Below, in pieces: positions 1-9,597 of a DNA stretch of 36,896 nucleotides. The stretch spans positions 1 to 36,896 of the forward strand of contig CAMAZH010000030.1 of NCBI GenBank assembly GCA_945863035.1, in the 5' to 3' direction. The notes under the pieces are model-generated. The model searched no databases, was not told the origin of the DNA, and saw only the letters and a list, made by a program, of their open reading frames with translations. Numbering within the stretch: the first letter of the stretch is position 1; each line of letters starts with the position of its first letter. This stretch comes from Chitinophaga pinensis (GTDB lineage: Bacteria > Bacteroidota > Bacteroidia > Bacteroidales > GCA-2748055). The position numbers and the translations under genes were made by a program.

Positions 1-791
1 GTTGCATTATCCGTGGCTTTGTGCATGGCGGTCATCCTCGCTCCCTGTTCGGATGCAAAGGAATCGAGCAGTGCCTTGTATAACTGCAGCTTAAGTGAGC
101 GCGGGATAAGCTCTTTTACCATTTCTTTTTTGGTAGGCTCGAAGATATAGTCGGTGAACGATTTAAGAATATTCCCTTCCTCATCCAGCTTTGGCGTAAT
201 TTTCACCGGCAGGAACTGCTCGTCGGTAAGAACCTGTACCGCCGCGTTTTTGAATTGGTTGTAAATCAAATGAATCCGGTCGTAGTCGCCTGCAGCAAAC
301 TGTTCCATAATTGAGTTGGCGATCAGCGAGGAATTGTCGAAGGTCAGATGATCGAAGATATCGTTTCTGGTTTTAACCACGTTGTACTTCCTTTTTCTGA
401 GAAACTCGTCGGCCTTCTTTCCCATCACAAAGAAATCAACATTGTTCTTCAATAGCTGGCTTTTGTAAGTCTCGTGAGCCACCGATATGGCTTTCTTGAA
501 AACATTGGCATTAAACGCACCGCAAAGGCCTCTGTTGGATGTGATGACCACCAGAAGCACTTTGTTAACTTCTTTGCTTTCCTTGGCAAAGATGAAATCC
601 TCGTCATCCTTAAGACTGTCGCTTACCGACTCGAGAATCGTCTGCAGTTTGTCGGCATAAGGCCGGAGACGGATGATCGCATCCTGGGCTCTACGCAATT
701 TGGCAGCCGACACCATCTTCATAGCGCTGGTAATCTGCTTGGTTGAGCTTACCGATTCAATCCGGGTTCTTATTTCCTTAAGATTCGCCAT
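1..791 (-). CDS. atpG: ATP synthase gamma subunit (partial, C-terminus off the left edge)
   Basis: This is the central rotor shaft of F1, which couples c-ring rotation to catalysis in the alpha/beta hexamer. Reading the minus strand from the ATG at 791 gives MANLKEIRTRIESVSSTKQI, the conserved gamma N-terminus, followed by TSAMKMVSAAKLRRAQ and later VVITSNRGLCGAFNANV, a gamma signature. The frame stays open to base 1, so about 263 of the usual ~290 residues are present and the C-terminal helix is cut off by the window edge. The gene starts 18 nt after the atpA stop and is the last visible member of the ATP synthase operon. The identification rests on directly visible conserved motifs. Confidence 0.96.
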   Translation of the reverse strand, partial: MANLKEIRTRIESVSSTKQITSAMKMVSAAKLRRAQDAIIRLRPYADKLQTILESVSDSLKDDEDFIFAKESKEVNKVLLVVITSNRGLCGAFNANVFKKAISVAHETYKSQLLKNNVDFFVMGKKADEFLRKRKYNVVKTRNDIFDHLTFDNSSLIANSIMEQFAAGDYDRIHLIYNQFKNAAVQVLTDEQFLPVKITPKLDEEGNILKSFTDYIFEPTKKEMVKELIPRSLKLQLYKALLDSFASEQGARMTAMHKATDNA

Positions 792-809
792 GTACTATCA
801 AGGTTTAAA

Positions 810-2396
810 CTATTTATTCAATTGGTAATTCGATGCGACCTCGGCTGCTGTTTTTTCGAGAACCGAAGTAATAGCCTCATCGATTTCACCTTTTGCCAAC
901 CTTTTGAGAATCTCTTTATGTTTTGAATCCATCACCTCGAGGAACTCAACTTCAAAAGCTTTGATTTTTGCTACGGGGACATTGCTCAGCAAGCCTTTCG
1001 TGCCGCAATAAATGATGGCAACCTGTTTTTCAACCGACATAGGGGAATGCAGTCCCTGCTTGAGGATTTCGACGTTTTTCGATCCTTTGTCGATTACCGC
1101 AATGGTAGCCGCATCGAGATCGGACCCGAATTTGGAGAAAGCCTCCAGTTCGCGGTACTGCGCCTGATCTATTTTAAGGGTCCCTGCGATCTTCTTCATG
1201 GATTTAATCTGGGCATTTCCTCCAACCCTGGAAACCGAGATCCCTACGTTGATTGCGGGGCGTACACCGGAGTTAAAAAGATTCGACTCAAGAAAAATCT
1301 GTCCGTCGGTAATAGAAATAACGTTTGTGGGAATATACGCCGAAACGTCGCCCGCCTGAGTTTCAATGATAGGTAGTGCCGTGAGTGAGCCCCCGCCTTT
1401 TACCAACGAACGGATTGATTCGGGAAGGTCGTTCATGCTCCTGGCGATCTCGTCCGACTCAATAATTTTGGCGGCTCTTTCCAGAAGCCTGGAATGAAGA
1501 TAAAAAACATCTCCGGGATAAGCTTCGCGCCCGGGTGGGCGGCGGAGTAAAAGAGAAACCTCGCGGTACGAAACGGCTTGTTTAGATAAATCGTCGTAAA
1601 CAATTAATGCCGAGCGACCTGTGTCTCTGAAGAACTCACCGATGGAGGCTCCCGCAAACGGGGCGTAAAACTGCAATGCAGCCGGGTCGGAAGCCGTTGA
1701 CGAAACGATAACAGTATAGGCCATAGCCCCGGCCTCTTCGAGCACCTTGGCAAGGTTAACAACTGTTGATCCTTTTTGACCGATGGCCACATAGATACAA
1801 TAAACGGGAATGCCCTTGTCGTAAAATTCCTTTTGATTTATAATGGTGTCGATGGCAATCGAGGTTTTCCCGGTCTGCCGGTCGCCAATGATAAGCTCTC
1901 TTTGTCCCCTTCCGATGGGCACCATCGCGTCGATAGCCTTGATACCGGTCTGCAGCGGCTGTTTAACCGGCTGACGGTAAATAACGCCAGGTGCTTTGCG
2001 CTCGAGGGGCATTTCGTACAGGGTTCCGGTAATCGGACCTTTGCCGTCGAGTGGTTCACCAAGGGTATTGATAATACGGCCCAGCAAGCCCTCACCTACC
2101 ATAATGGAGGCAATTCTCTTGGTGCGTTTTACGATATCGCCTTCCTTGATTTCTTCGGAGGAGCCCAGCAACACAGCTCCCACGTTATCTTCCTCGAGGT
2201 TCAGCACGATTGCTTTCTGACCGTTTTCGAATTCAATCAGCTCGTTGGACTGCACTTTTGAGAGTCCGTGGATACGGGCAATACCGTCGCCCACCTGTAA
2301 AACCGTTCCAACTTCTTCAAGTTCAATTCCGGTTTTGAATCCCTGAAGCTGTTTTTTTAGTACTTCAGATACTTCTGCAGGTTTAATTTCAGCCAT
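810..2396 (-). CDS. atpA: ATP synthase F1 alpha subunit
   Basis: This is the non-catalytic nucleotide-binding subunit of F1 on the cytoplasmic face of the inner membrane. The 528-residue length is close to the usual ~505-525. The N-terminal beta barrel (about 25-95) leads into the nucleotide-binding domain with the P-loop GDRQTGKT at 171-178. The VYDDLSKQA stretch (Walker B region), the [21 protein letters not shown] block and the arginine-finger segment SVSRVGG follow. It starts 7 nt after atpH and ends 18 nt before atpG, so the three are almost certainly cotranscribed. No missing key residue was noticed. Confidence 0.98.
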   Translation of the reverse strand: MAEIKPAEVSEVLKKQLQGFKTGIELEEVGTVLQVGDGIARIHGLSKVQSNELIEFENGQKAIVLNLEEDNVGAVLLGSSEEIKEGDIVKRTKRIASIMVGEGLLGRIINTLGEPLDGKGPITGTLYEMPLERKAPGVIYRQPVKQPLQTGIKAIDAMVPIGRGQRELIIGDRQTGKTSIAIDTIINQKEFYDKGIPVYCIYVAIGQKGSTVVNLAKVLEEAGAMAYTVIVSSTASDPAALQFYAPFAGASIGEFFRDTGRSALIVYDDLSKQAVSYREVSLLLRRPPGREAYPGDVFYLHSRLLERAAKIIESDEIARSMNDLPESIRSLVKGGGSLTALPIIETQAGDVSAYIPTNVISITDGQIFLESNLFNSGVRPAINVGISVSRVGGNAQIKSMKKIAGTLKIDQAQYRELEAFSKFGSDLDAATIAVIDKGSKNVEILKQGLHSPMSVEKQVAIIYCGTKGLLSNVPVAKIKAFEVEFLEVMDSKHKEILKRLAKGEIDEAITSVLEKTAAEVASNYQLNK

Positions 2397-2403
2397 TTTC
2401 TTT

Positions 2404-2952
2404 TTATTTTACGAATGTTGATTCTAATAATTGTTTCTTAACTTTTGCAAGACCTGAAGCTACACTGGCGTCGAACTGTTCGTCTTCCACCCTGAGAATA
2501 AAACCACCAAGGATTGAGGGTTTGATTATTTCTTCAAGTTCAATATCGGAGTTGAAAGTCTTCTTGAGGAGAGCCCGGAATTTCTCTGTCTGCACCTTGT
2601 CGATCCCTTCGGAAACAACGATCTCTGCAGAGAGAATCCCCATGCTTTTCTTGTAAAGTGATTTGAAGTTCCGGGAAATATGGGGCAAATAGCTTTCCCT
2701 TTTATTGGAAAGCATCAGGTTGATAAAATTCATGCATAACGAGGATACCTTTGCCGCGAAAAGCCCGTCCATTACTTTCTTCTTGTCGGAGGTTTTAACC
2801 ACAGGGCTGTCAAGAACTGCGCGGAAATCGGGTAGTGCGTACACCTTCATTATCAGGTCTATATCCTGCATTACCTGGGGTAATACTTTGCCTTCTTCGG
2901 CGGCTTGGAAAAGAGCTTTTGCGTATCTGACAGATATCTTACTATCGTTCAT
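2404..2952 (-). CDS. atpH: ATP synthase delta subunit (OSCP-like)
   Basis: This is the stator subunit that links the b-subunit dimer to the top of the alpha/beta hexamer. The 182 residues match the family length. The N-terminal helical domain begins [15 protein letters not shown], a typical delta opening. The C-terminal part contains [29 protein letters not shown], which matches the conserved GGxxxxVxDxxxDxS(V/I)xxxLxxL pattern. It sits between atpF (14 nt gap) and atpA (7 nt gap), the usual position for this gene. Confidence 0.95.
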   Translation of the reverse strand: MNDSKISVRYAKALFQAAEEGKVLPQVMQDIDLIMKVYALPDFRAVLDSPVVKTSDKKKVMDGLFAAKVSSLCMNFINLMLSNKRESYLPHISRNFKSLYKKSMGILSAEIVVSEGIDKVQTEKFRALLKKTFNSDIELEEIIKPSILGGFILRVEDEQFDASVASGLAKVKKQLLESTFVK

Positions 2953-2966
2953 AATTCTTTTTCAAA

Positions 2967-3461
2967 TCAATTAATTTTCACATCATCCAGCAGGCGTGAG
3001 ATCAGCGCGTCCTGTTCTTTGCTTTGCGAGAGTTTTTCCCTGAGGATTTTCTCGGCAATCTCAACGGACAATATAGCAACCTGGGCTTTTATCTCGGCGA
3101 TGGCTGCAGTTTTTTCGTTTCTTATATTCAGGCGAGCCATCTCGATGAGTTTGCTGGCTTCCTGTTGTGCTTTATCTTTGGCTTCGGCTATGATTCTGTC
3201 TTTTACTTCGCGGGCTTCCTTCATAAGGGCCTCACGCTCCTGTTTGGCTTTTTGAAGGATTTCCTCGTTTTTCGACTGGAGCTTTTTCATGTCATCTTTA
3301 GCTTTCTCGGCCGAATCGAGCGCGGATTTGATGCTGGCTTCCCGGTTTTTAACCGCATTGAGAATGGGTTTCCAGGCAAAAACCCTGAGGATTATCAGCA
3401 GCAGGAAAAAGATGAAGGTTGTCCAGAATATTAATCCTATACCCGGGGTTACTAGATCCAT
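2967..3461 (-). CDS. atpF: ATP synthase F0 b subunit
   Basis: This is the peripheral-stalk subunit: one N-terminal membrane helix (about residues 8-28, rich in Ile, Phe and Leu) anchors a long charged coiled coil that reaches up to delta. The segment around 29-140 is dense in Lys, Glu and Ala with AWKPILNAVKNREASIKSAL, the classic b-subunit entry into the stalk. The 164-residue length is normal. It lies between atpE and atpH with short gaps. Confidence 0.96.
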   Translation of the reverse strand: MDLVTPGIGLIFWTTFIFFLLLIILRVFAWKPILNAVKNREASIKSALDSAEKAKDDMKKLQSKNEEILQKAKQEREALMKEAREVKDRIIAEAKDKAQQEASKLIEMARLNIRNEKTAAIAEIKAQVAILSVEIAEKILREKLSQSKEQDALISRLLDDVKIN

Positions 3462-3533
3462 GGTGTTTTTTTTTTAAAAGTTCTGCAATAAAATAAGCCA
3501 GCAACCAACCGTTGCGGGCTTATTTGTTTTGAT

Positions 3534-3749
<216 letters not shown>

Positions 3750-3765
3750 TTAAATTAAACAAAAA

Positions 3766-4830
3766 TTAAGCGTGATGATGTTCCTTGGCTGCAAGCCCTA
3801 TAAACAAAGCCGAAAGCAATGTAAAGACATAAGCCTGCAGGAAAGCAACAAGTATTTCGAGTACGTCTATAAACAGAACCATGGGGATTGAGACCGATGA
3901 AACCCATAAGGCCTTAAAGATGAAGATAAGGCTCACGAGGCTCAGAACCACAATATGTCCCGCGGTTATATTGGCAAAAAGACGAATCATAAGAGCGAAT
4001 GGCTTGGAAAACAGTCCGATAAGTTCAACGGGAATCATAATGGGTGCCAGCCAGACAGGAACCCCGGGTGTGGCGAAAACATGTTTCCAATGGTCTTTGG
4101 TACCGCTTACCTGGGTAATAACGAATGTAATCAGGGCAAGCACCATGGTAACGGCAATGTTTCCCGTTACGTTTGCGCCAAAGGGGAAGAAGGGAATCAA
4201 TCCCATAATATTATTCACGAGAATGAAGAAAAAGGCTGTAAGCAGATACGGCATAAACCTTTCGTACTTGTGATGCCCAATGTTCGGAATGGCTATTTCG
4301 TCGCGGATAAACACAATCATAGGTTCCAGGAAGCCATTAAAGCCTTTTGGGACAATGTTTTTTGTTTTTGTGTAGGAGCTTCCCATGCGCAGAAAGAGAA
4401 ACAGGATAACCACAGCGGCCAGCATCATGCCTGCAACTGTTTTGGTAATCGAGAAATCAAGAGGGCTGCCGATGGTTTCCCCGGCCTCGTTCATTTCTAT
4501 GATCTTCCCGGTTTCCTCCGAGTAGGCGAATCCCAGGTAACTGTGCCCGTGGGCCAATTTCCCCGACATGAAAAAGTTCAGGCCCGAGTTTTGGCTGTAA
4601 AGAATTACCGGCAGATATACCGCGACGTGCTCGCCATTCTTTTTGGTCAGAATGTGCCAGTCGTGCGAATCTTTTATATGGTCAATAATAAATTCACCGG
4701 GAATAAATTCCTCGTGAGCTGTTTTTTCCGCAGCAACGGGGTGATCCGATGCCGATGCCGGAAGCCACAGGATTGTACTGGCAAGGAGTACAAAAAAAAT
4801 ACGTTTGGATACTACCTGTAAACAATTCAT
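3766..4830 (-). CDS. atpB: ATP synthase F0 a subunit with extended N-terminal extracytoplasmic domain
   Basis: This subunit forms the proton half-channels against the c-ring. At 354 residues it is about 80-100 longer than many bacterial a subunits. The excess is N-terminal: a signal-like helix (about 10-27) and a ~100-residue polar region (30-130) that should lie outside the cytoplasm, before the conserved helices begin. The essential arginine is Arg283 in FALMIRLFANITAGH. NNIMGLIPFFPFGAN and the C-terminal helices are typical. Long, signal-peptide-bearing a subunits are common in Bacteroidota. The start abuts the stop of the upstream membrane gene. Confidence 0.96.
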   Translation of the reverse strand: MNCLQVVSKRIFFVLLASTILWLPASASDHPVAAEKTAHEEFIPGEFIIDHIKDSHDWHILTKKNGEHVAVYLPVILYSQNSGLNFFMSGKLAHGHSYLGFAYSEETGKIIEMNEAGETIGSPLDFSITKTVAGMMLAAVVILFLFLRMGSSYTKTKNIVPKGFNGFLEPMIVFIRDEIAIPNIGHHKYERFMPYLLTAFFFILVNNIMGLIPFFPFGANVTGNIAVTMVLALITFVITQVSGTKDHWKHVFATPGVPVWLAPIMIPVELIGLFSKPFALMIRLFANITAGHIVVLSLVSLIFIFKALWVSSVSIPMVLFIDVLEILVAFLQAYVFTLLSALFIGLAAKEHHHA

Positions 4831-5220
4831 CTACTTTTCTAAATTTTTTGCTTTCAAGAGCTTAGCAAATGAAAACAAGAGGTAAGAAGTAAAGGCTAAA
4901 TATATAACAAAAAAAGTTAAGACAAATTCCAAAGAACGGTTTTTTGAAAAAAAGTAGATGATTACAATCAGAAAGAGGTAAAGGATGAATTTCAGGCTGA
5001 TTGCAGCAAGGGTATGGTTGAGCCAGGCCTTTCCCCCGATATCGTATCCCCTCCTGAATACAAGCATTACAACGATGCTGATAACAAAAGATCCGGTTAG
5101 GATAACAGCGGTTTGTTCAAAGGGTATTCCGAAGCGGAAAAAGTGGGCAAGGAGGTAAAAAGAGGTGCTTAGAATAAAAAAAATCAGAAACAGCCGGAAA
5201 AGGGGAGTAATGACTTTCAT
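4831..5220 (-). CDS. Small membrane protein of the ATP synthase operon (AtpI-like position)
   Basis: The 129 residues form about four hydrophobic helices (roughly 8-30, 36-56, 68-88 and 97-118) ending in a basic tail (KLLKAKNLEK). I recognise no family-defining motif. Its place between the AtpZ-like gene (4-nt ATGA overlap) and atpB (directly abutting) is where AtpI or subunit I-type c-ring assembly or Mg2+-related proteins sit in other operons. A role in F0 assembly is inferred from context only. Confidence 0.75.
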   Translation of the reverse strand: MKVITPLFRLFLIFFILSTSFYLLAHFFRFGIPFEQTAVILTGSFVISIVVMLVFRRGYDIGGKAWLNHTLAAISLKFILYLFLIVIIYFFSKNRSLEFVLTFFVIYLAFTSYLLFSFAKLLKAKNLEK

Positions 5221-5462
5221 TTTTTCTTGGTGATTTTAAGGAAATCTTTTAACACAACGTACATGGCAATAAATACGCCTATCAAAGATAGCACAATAAT
5301 AAAAACCGTGCGTCCCGGAAAAAATTTTTCGTCAATTTTTTTCCCTGCCCACACAAACGCAAGGATTATTGCGATCATCTGGAAGGCCAATCCGGAATAA
5401 CGGCTGTAGCTTTGTAAACCGGAGTGCTTGTTTTTATTTGGATTCGGCGGGTTTGGCAACAT
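5217..5462 (-). CDS. AtpZ/AtpI-family small membrane protein
   Basis: The 81 residues have a polar, Pro/Asn-rich N-terminus, then two membrane helices (about 24-42 and 51-70) separated by GKKIDEKFFPGR. That hairpin with a short charged turn resembles the AtpZ/AtpI small subunit group of F-ATPase operons, which helps assemble the c-ring or forms a Mg2+/Ca2+ channel. The chosen ATG lies inside the 3' end of the bactofilin gene (29-nt overlap). An internal Met before the first helix (MIAIILAF) is an alternative start. It overlaps the next gene by 4 nt, consistent with coupled translation. Confidence 0.75.
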   Translation of the reverse strand: MLPNPPNPNKNKHSGLQSYSRYSGLAFQMIAIILAFVWAGKKIDEKFFPGRTVFIIVLSLIGVFIAMYVVLKDFLKITKKK

Positions 5463-5817
5463 TCAGGGTAGAATTGCTTCCTGACATATCACACTTGCCT
5501 GTGAATACGGCTCCCGGTTCAATAGCCAGCTTGCTGGTAATGATATCGCCCAGGATTTTTGATTTGGCCCTAAGAGAGAGCAGTTCGGATACTATTACTT
5601 TTCCGTCAACGGAGCCTTCAACTTCAAAGTTTTTGCAGTTGACTTCGCCACTTACTTTTCCGGTATCCCCAATGATAACCTTTCCTTTTGTAGTAAGATT
5701 CCCCTTAAGGTTGCCGTCGATTCGGATGTCCCCGTTAGAAACAATGTTGCCTTCGATTAATGTACCTGTTCCTATCAGGTTTATGGTGTGGTTTTCCATT
5801 TCGTTGCTTTTTGCCAT
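5434..5817 (-). CDS. Bactofilin-family polymer-forming cytoskeletal protein
   Basis: The protein has 127 residues. Residues about 12-110 form a right-handed beta-helix built of short repeats with alternating Gly and hydrophobic positions (NLIGTGTLIEGNIVSNGDI, RIDGNLKGNLTTKGKVIIG, VSGEVNCKNFEVEGSVDGKV). This is the bactofilin fold, which polymerises without nucleotide and organises envelope or cell-shape machinery. The tail (SGSNSTLNVAKPAESK) is disordered. It is the first gene of the run that continues into the ATP synthase genes, overlaps the AtpZ-like gene by 29 nt, and has a consensus -7 box 32 nt upstream. Confidence 0.93.
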   Translation of the reverse strand: MAKSNEMENHTINLIGTGTLIEGNIVSNGDIRIDGNLKGNLTTKGKVIIGDTGKVSGEVNCKNFEVEGSVDGKVIVSELLSLRAKSKILGDIITSKLAIEPGAVFTGKCDMSGSNSTLNVAKPAESK

Positions 5818-5848
5818 GGGGTTAATATTTTTTAGTATGGATAACGGA

Positions 5849-5856
5849 CAAATTTA
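5849..5856 (-). promoter_or_regulatory. Candidate Bacteroidota -7 promoter box for bactofilin/ATP synthase operon
   Basis: The minus strand reads TAAATTTG, an exact match to the TAnnTTTG consensus, 32 nt before the bactofilin ATG in AT-rich DNA. No clear -33 TTTG was found at normal spacing. It is the only good promoter-like site seen ahead of the run from bactofilin to atpG. Confidence 0.5.
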
Positions 5857-5952
5857 AAAAAAATTTAACGATAAGGTAAAAAAACAGTGCGTCGCTTGCC
5901 TAAACCTTTAAAGGATTAAAGAAAACCATCCCCTTAGATGCAATAACGCGGA

Positions 5953-6951
5953 TTAGGAACCATCATAAGCCCATTTGAGATAAATTGAACCCCAGGTGAA
6001 TCCTCCCCCGAAAGCCGACAAAATAATATTATCGCCTTTCTTAAGTTTAGGTTCCCATTCCCAAAGGCAAAGAGGTATGGTGGCAGCCGTGGTGTTCCCA
6101 TAACGCTCTATGTTGATCATGACTTTTTCTTTTTCAAGTCCCATACGCCTGGCCACAGCTTCAATAATTCTGTTATTTGCCTGATGAGGCACAAACCAAG
6201 CGATGTCTTCGGATGTCATGTTGTTCTTTTCCATGATTTCCACAGAAACGTCGGCCATCTTTTGCACAGCCACTTTAAAAACCGCCTGTCCTTCCTGATA
6301 CACAAAATGCTCTTTGTTATCGATGGTCTCGTGGGAGGAAGGGCGCAGAGATCCGCCTGCTTTCATATAAAGATGCTTGGCTCCCGATCCGTCAACTCCG
6401 AAAATATGATCCATTACGCCGAATTCTTCTGTGGTTGGCTCCAATAGAACCGCCGAAGCCCCGTCGCCGAAAAGCGGACAAGTGGTGCGATCGGAATAAT
6501 CGGTTATGGCCGACATCATATCGGCACCCACCAGAATTACTTTTTTGTATCGGCCCGACTCGATAAAATTGCTGGCCGATTCGAGCCCGAAAACAAAGCC
6601 TGAACACGCGGCCGACAAGTCAAATCCCCACGAATTCACCAATCCCGCTTTATGAGCGATAAGATTTGCGGTGGAAGGGAAATGCATATCTGCGGTAATG
6701 GTTGCGCAAATTATCAGGTCAACATCTTTTGGGTCGGTATTCGTCTTTTTCAGCAGGCCTTTAACAGCACGGGCACCCAAATCAGATGTTGCTTTTCCTT
6801 CTTCACGAAGAATTCTTCTCTCACGGATCCCGATTCTCTGCATTATCCACTCATCGGAAGTATCCACCATGGTGCTCAACTCTTCATTGTTCAGAATGTA
6901 ATCAGGAACATAGCCTTGAACCCCGGTAATCGCTGCGCGTATTTTTGTCAT
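5953..6951 (-). CDS. fabH: 3-oxoacyl-ACP synthase III (FabH)
   Basis: This enzyme condenses acetyl-CoA or a branched primer with malonyl-ACP to start fatty-acid synthesis in the cytoplasm. The 332-residue protein has the full Cys-His-Asn triad: Cys116 in [12 protein letters not shown], His256 in [10 protein letters not shown] and Asn286 in [10 protein letters not shown]. The [10 protein letters not shown] nucleophile elbow and the C-terminal [12 protein letters not shown] glycine loop are also present. Its start codon overlaps the plsX stop by one base (TAATG), so the two are probably translationally coupled. The plsX-fabH pairing is a conserved lipid gene arrangement. Confidence 0.98.
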   Translation of the reverse strand: MTKIRAAITGVQGYVPDYILNNEELSTMVDTSDEWIMQRIGIRERRILREEGKATSDLGARAVKGLLKKTNTDPKDVDLIICATITADMHFPSTANLIAHKAGLVNSWGFDLSAACSGFVFGLESASNFIESGRYKKVILVGADMMSAITDYSDRTTCPLFGDGASAVLLEPTTEEFGVMDHIFGVDGSGAKHLYMKAGGSLRPSSHETIDNKEHFVYQEGQAVFKVAVQKMADVSVEIMEKNNMTSEDIAWFVPHQANNRIIEAVARRMGLEKEKVMINIERYGNTTAATIPLCLWEWEPKLKKGDNIILSAFGGGFTWGSIYLKWAYDGS

Positions 6952-7892
6952 TATTCTAAAGCCGCTTTAATATTATTTATCAAATTTGATTTACAAACGG
7001 TCCAGCTATTGAGAATCATATTTTTAATGGCTACACTGTTAGAAATGCCATGACCTACAATAACCGGCTTGTTTATACCCAGAACAGGGGTTCCACCAAA
7101 GTTTTCGAAGTTGAACTCCTCGAAATAATCATCCTTAATCCCTCTGTCTTTGACCAGATGATAGAAGCCTTCTGCCTGCTTGAGAATTATGTTTCCTACA
7201 AATCCGTCACAAACCAGCACCTCTGTTTTTAAATTGTTGAAAAACTCGTTTCCCTCAATGTTTCCAACAAAGTTGAAATCCTTGCTTTCCTTCATGAGTT
7301 GAAAGGCCGATTTTGTAATCAGGTTGCCTTTCTCATCCTCGCTCCCAAGGTTTACCAATCCTACCCTGGGTTGTGCGATATTAAACAGAACCCTGGAATA
7401 GATCGATCCCAGAATTCCGTATTGATAAAGCACGTCAGGTCTGGAATCGGGATTTATCCCAACATCAAGAAGGACATTTGGCGTACCTGTTAAATTTGGC
7501 ATAATTGCTGTAATAGCAGGACGGATAATGCCCGGTATGGGAGTAATCACTTTGCTGGCTCCTATGAGCATTGCGCCAGTATTACCCGCACTGCAAAAAG
7601 CATCAATTTCTCCGGCCCTCAGCATTTTGAATCCCTTAACAATGCTTGATTCCGTTTTGGTGGTAAAAGCTTTATAGGGATGGTCGCTCATGAGTATTGA
7701 CTCACTGGCATGCACAATTGAGACCGTATTAACATCAAATCCATTATCCTCAGAAATTTGGATAATGGATTCTCTGTCGCCTATCAATACTAATTCAACA
7801 TCCTCGGGTATCTGATCGCGTGCAAGAAAACTACCCAAAACAGTTGTTTGTGGTGCGAAATCCCCACCCATTATATCAACACCAATTCGCAT
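6951..7892 (-). CDS. plsX: Phosphate acyltransferase PlsX
   Basis: PlsX makes acyl-phosphate from acyl-ACP, the first step of the PlsX/PlsY route to phosphatidic acid, and is a peripheral cytoplasmic protein. The 313 residues begin [14 protein letters not shown], the family N-terminal signature. [14 protein letters not shown] and [17 protein letters not shown] are also PlsX motifs. The length is normal. It lies downstream of rpmF (38 nt) and overlaps fabH by one base. Confidence 0.97.
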   Translation of the reverse strand: MRIGVDIMGGDFAPQTTVLGSFLARDQIPEDVELVLIGDRESIIQISEDNGFDVNTVSIVHASESILMSDHPYKAFTTKTESSIVKGFKMLRAGEIDAFCSAGNTGAMLIGASKVITPIPGIIRPAITAIMPNLTGTPNVLLDVGINPDSRPDVLYQYGILGSIYSRVLFNIAQPRVGLVNLGSEDEKGNLITKSAFQLMKESKDFNFVGNIEGNEFFNNLKTEVLVCDGFVGNIILKQAEGFYHLVKDRGIKDDYFEEFNFENFGGTPVLGINKPVIVGHGISNSVAIKNMILNSWTVCKSNLINNIKAALE

Positions 7893-7930
7893 ATGGAAAA
7901 ATTTATACTTCCTTATGAAAAGGAAGTGCG

Positions 7931-8125
7931 TTAAACTTTTTCAGTTTCTTTATCAATAACCAGTTTGCCTTTGTAATAAAGATTTCCATCTACAAAATAG
8001 GCGCGGTGTCTTCTGTGAACAGTACCGGTGGTTGGGCAGGTTGACAAGGTCGGCGTGGACGCTTTATCATGGGTTCTTCTCTTATCTCTTCTGGTTTTGG
8101 ATATTTTCCTTTTAGGATGTGCCAT
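7931..8125 (-). CDS. rpmF: Ribosomal protein bL32 (zinc-independent form)
   Basis: The 64 residues begin [20 protein letters not shown], the typical L32 N-terminus for the 50S subunit. The usual second half with paired CxxC zinc ligands is replaced by [20 protein letters not shown], which has a single Cys and no second pair. This is therefore the C-minus type, which should fold without zinc. It sits 12 nt after the DUF177 gene, the widespread yceD-rpmF pairing, and upstream of plsX. Confidence 0.97.
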   Translation of the reverse strand: MAHPKRKISKTRRDKRRTHDKASTPTLSTCPTTGTVHRRHRAYFVDGNLYYKGKLVIDKETEKV

Positions 8126-8137
8126 TTTATTGATTAT

Positions 8138-8692
8138 TTAATTTAAATTCTTCAGTTTATCCCACCTGGGATCAATAGTATCAATGTTCAAATTACTTTT
8201 TTCAACTTTCAATTCGTTCAACTTTTTCAACATCAACGGATCACAGCCCGTAGTGTTTTCGTCAGCCTCCGGATGTACCTTTTTGTAAGGGATGCTTAAG
8301 GCAGCAAATTCATAGATGTACTGCGCAATGTTTATCCGGGACTCCTCCCTTGGAATTACAATTACATTGTCATCCAATTCCTCGAATCTGTCGCCAAACC
8401 TCAAAAACATTTTCTCGGTTAGCTCAAGTTCGTAATCAAACAGTTCCAGACAACGATCACAAATAAGTCTCAGGATTCCGCTTATGTGAAAATCAAGTTC
8501 AATGAACTGCGGACCTTTTTTCAAGGTGAGGTCCAAAACTATATCCCCCCCAGGCAGATCAGGATTTTCGAAATGCTCAAAAAACCCAGTCCCTATCTCA
8601 TATTCATAGTTGTGAATTCCTTCCTTCAAACCATGAATAGGAATCTCATATTCATCCAATACCTTCACCAGGGTCAAAAATTTATCGTGCAA
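8138..8692 (-). CDS. DUF177 (YceD-family) protein, possible 23S rRNA accumulation factor
   Basis: The family is typically encoded next to rpmF, as here (12 nt gap), and in other bacteria and plants is linked to 23S rRNA accumulation. Visible features are the N-terminal YEIPIHGLKEG, a central LICDRCLELFDYELE with one CxxC pair, an acidic stretch with FGDRFEELDDNVI, and ALSIPYKKVHPE. The 184-residue length assumes a TTG start at 8692, but there is no ATG near the N-terminus and a consensus -7 box overlaps that TTG. The true start may be the TTG at 8677 or the GTG at 8668, which also agree better with where the family's homology begins. Confidence 0.85.
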   Translation of the reverse strand: MHDKFLTLVKVLDEYEIPIHGLKEGIHNYEYEIGTGFFEHFENPDLPGGDIVLDLTLKKGPQFIELDFHISGILRLICDRCLELFDYELELTEKMFLRFGDRFEELDDNVIVIPREESRINIAQYIYEFAALSIPYKKVHPEADENTTGCDPLMLKKLNELKVEKSNLNIDTIDPRWDKLKNLN

Positions 8693-8697
8693 AAGTA
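8690..8697 (-). promoter_or_regulatory. Candidate -7 promoter box for DUF177-rpmF-plsX-fabH
   Basis: The minus strand reads TACTTTTG, an exact TAnnTTTG match. Transcription would begin near 8683. This overlaps the longest possible TTG start of the DUF177 gene and so favours a shorter protein. No clear -33 box is visible upstream. Confidence 0.5.
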
Positions 8698-8782
8698 TAA
8701 ATTAATCTTTTAATAAAAAAAGAATTTTGAATGTTAAGCTTTCAGAGCAGTGAAAATAGCAAGGTCGAAGCCCTTGAAACCC

Positions 8783-9160
8783 CTAAAAAATCTGCATTTC
8801 GATGGTTTCCATAAGCGCATCGATGAAATAATCGTTCTTCGGGATGAACTTTACTGCCCCGTTGGAAATAAACTCATCTGCAATAAGCTGATCCTCAAGA
8901 CTGGTAAGGATTATTACCGGAAGCTGGTCGTTATAGCTCTTTATCTCCCTTAAAATTTCCATACCGGTTTTGTTGGTGTCTCCGGCCGATTTGAAAATAT
9001 AGTCCAATACAATAAGGTCAGGCTTGAGTCCGAGTTGTGCAATGCACTCCTCTCCCGAGAAAAATGTTTTTACTTCATAATCCTGCCTGTTCTTTAAGGT
9101 GTACTCCAACAGGTTGAGGATCATTTTGTCATCATCCACAAAAAAAACTAATTTTCCCAT
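8783..9160 (-). CDS. Single-domain response regulator (CheY-like receiver)
   Basis: The 125 residues form a receiver domain and nothing else. The acidic pocket is Asp9-Asp10, the phospho-acceptor is Asp53 in LIVLDYIF, the switch Thr is Thr86 in IILTSLED, and the conserved Lys is Lys108 in KFIPKND. There is no output domain, so it probably works by protein-protein contact or in a phosphorelay. No kinase gene is adjacent; the hybrid-free PAS kinase at the far right of the window is one possible but unproven partner. It ends about 90 nt before the start of the DUF177 gene and is oriented the same way. Confidence 0.93.
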   Translation of the reverse strand: MGKLVFFVDDDKMILNLLEYTLKNRQDYEVKTFFSGEECIAQLGLKPDLIVLDYIFKSAGDTNKTGMEILREIKSYNDQLPVIILTSLEDQLIADEFISNGAVKFIPKNDYFIDALMETIEMQIF

Positions 9161-9597
9161 CTTCCGATTCTTTAAACGTAATAACCTGCAATTTAACTAT
9201 TTTCGTCTACTTTGATCAATTGTTTTAAAAAGTCAATAAATATCACGAAAATTACTTTCTATATAATTGTACCGTAAATAAATAGAGCAGTTTATCAATT
9301 TAGATAAAAATTCTTTGTCTCCGCAAAGATGTGTAAAATAAATCTAAAGTCTTATTTTAGTCTTAAAAAATTGGCTGCATCAGCTATAAAACATCAACTT
9401 TTTTTTCAATCGATAGCTTTTTGCTGTAACTTCATTGCATTGCAAGCCGTCATAGTACTAAGTTTTTGCTTTTTCTGCCCGCTTCCTATAGGGTGGGGTA
9501 AACGGGCCGAAAAATCAACAACAGTTTGATTTGTCAACATTGCAATCTGTCAAAGTAGAATTAATTTGCATGAAAAGAATCCCAAAAATCTAAAAAA
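9161..9597. other. Intergenic region between divergent response regulator and ABC operon
   Basis: These 437 bases are AT-rich and I see no convincing gene. A 66-codon plus-strand frame at 9329-9529 lacks a recognisable family. A near-consensus promoter for the ABC genes may lie at 9560-9566 (TAATTTG, with a TTG about 18 nt upstream). The block AATCTGTCAAAGTAGA at 9544-9559 is the reverse complement of a block at 32299-32314, and a shorter TCTACTTTGA copy lies at 9206-9215. Confidence 0.5.

Noticed and set aside
1047-2261. Plus-strand frames opposite atpA
   Set aside because: They are antisense shadows of a highly conserved gene with no family features.
9329-9529. 66-codon plus-strand frame before the ABC operon
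   Set aside because: AT-rich, compositionally unlike neighbouring genes, and no recognisable domain.
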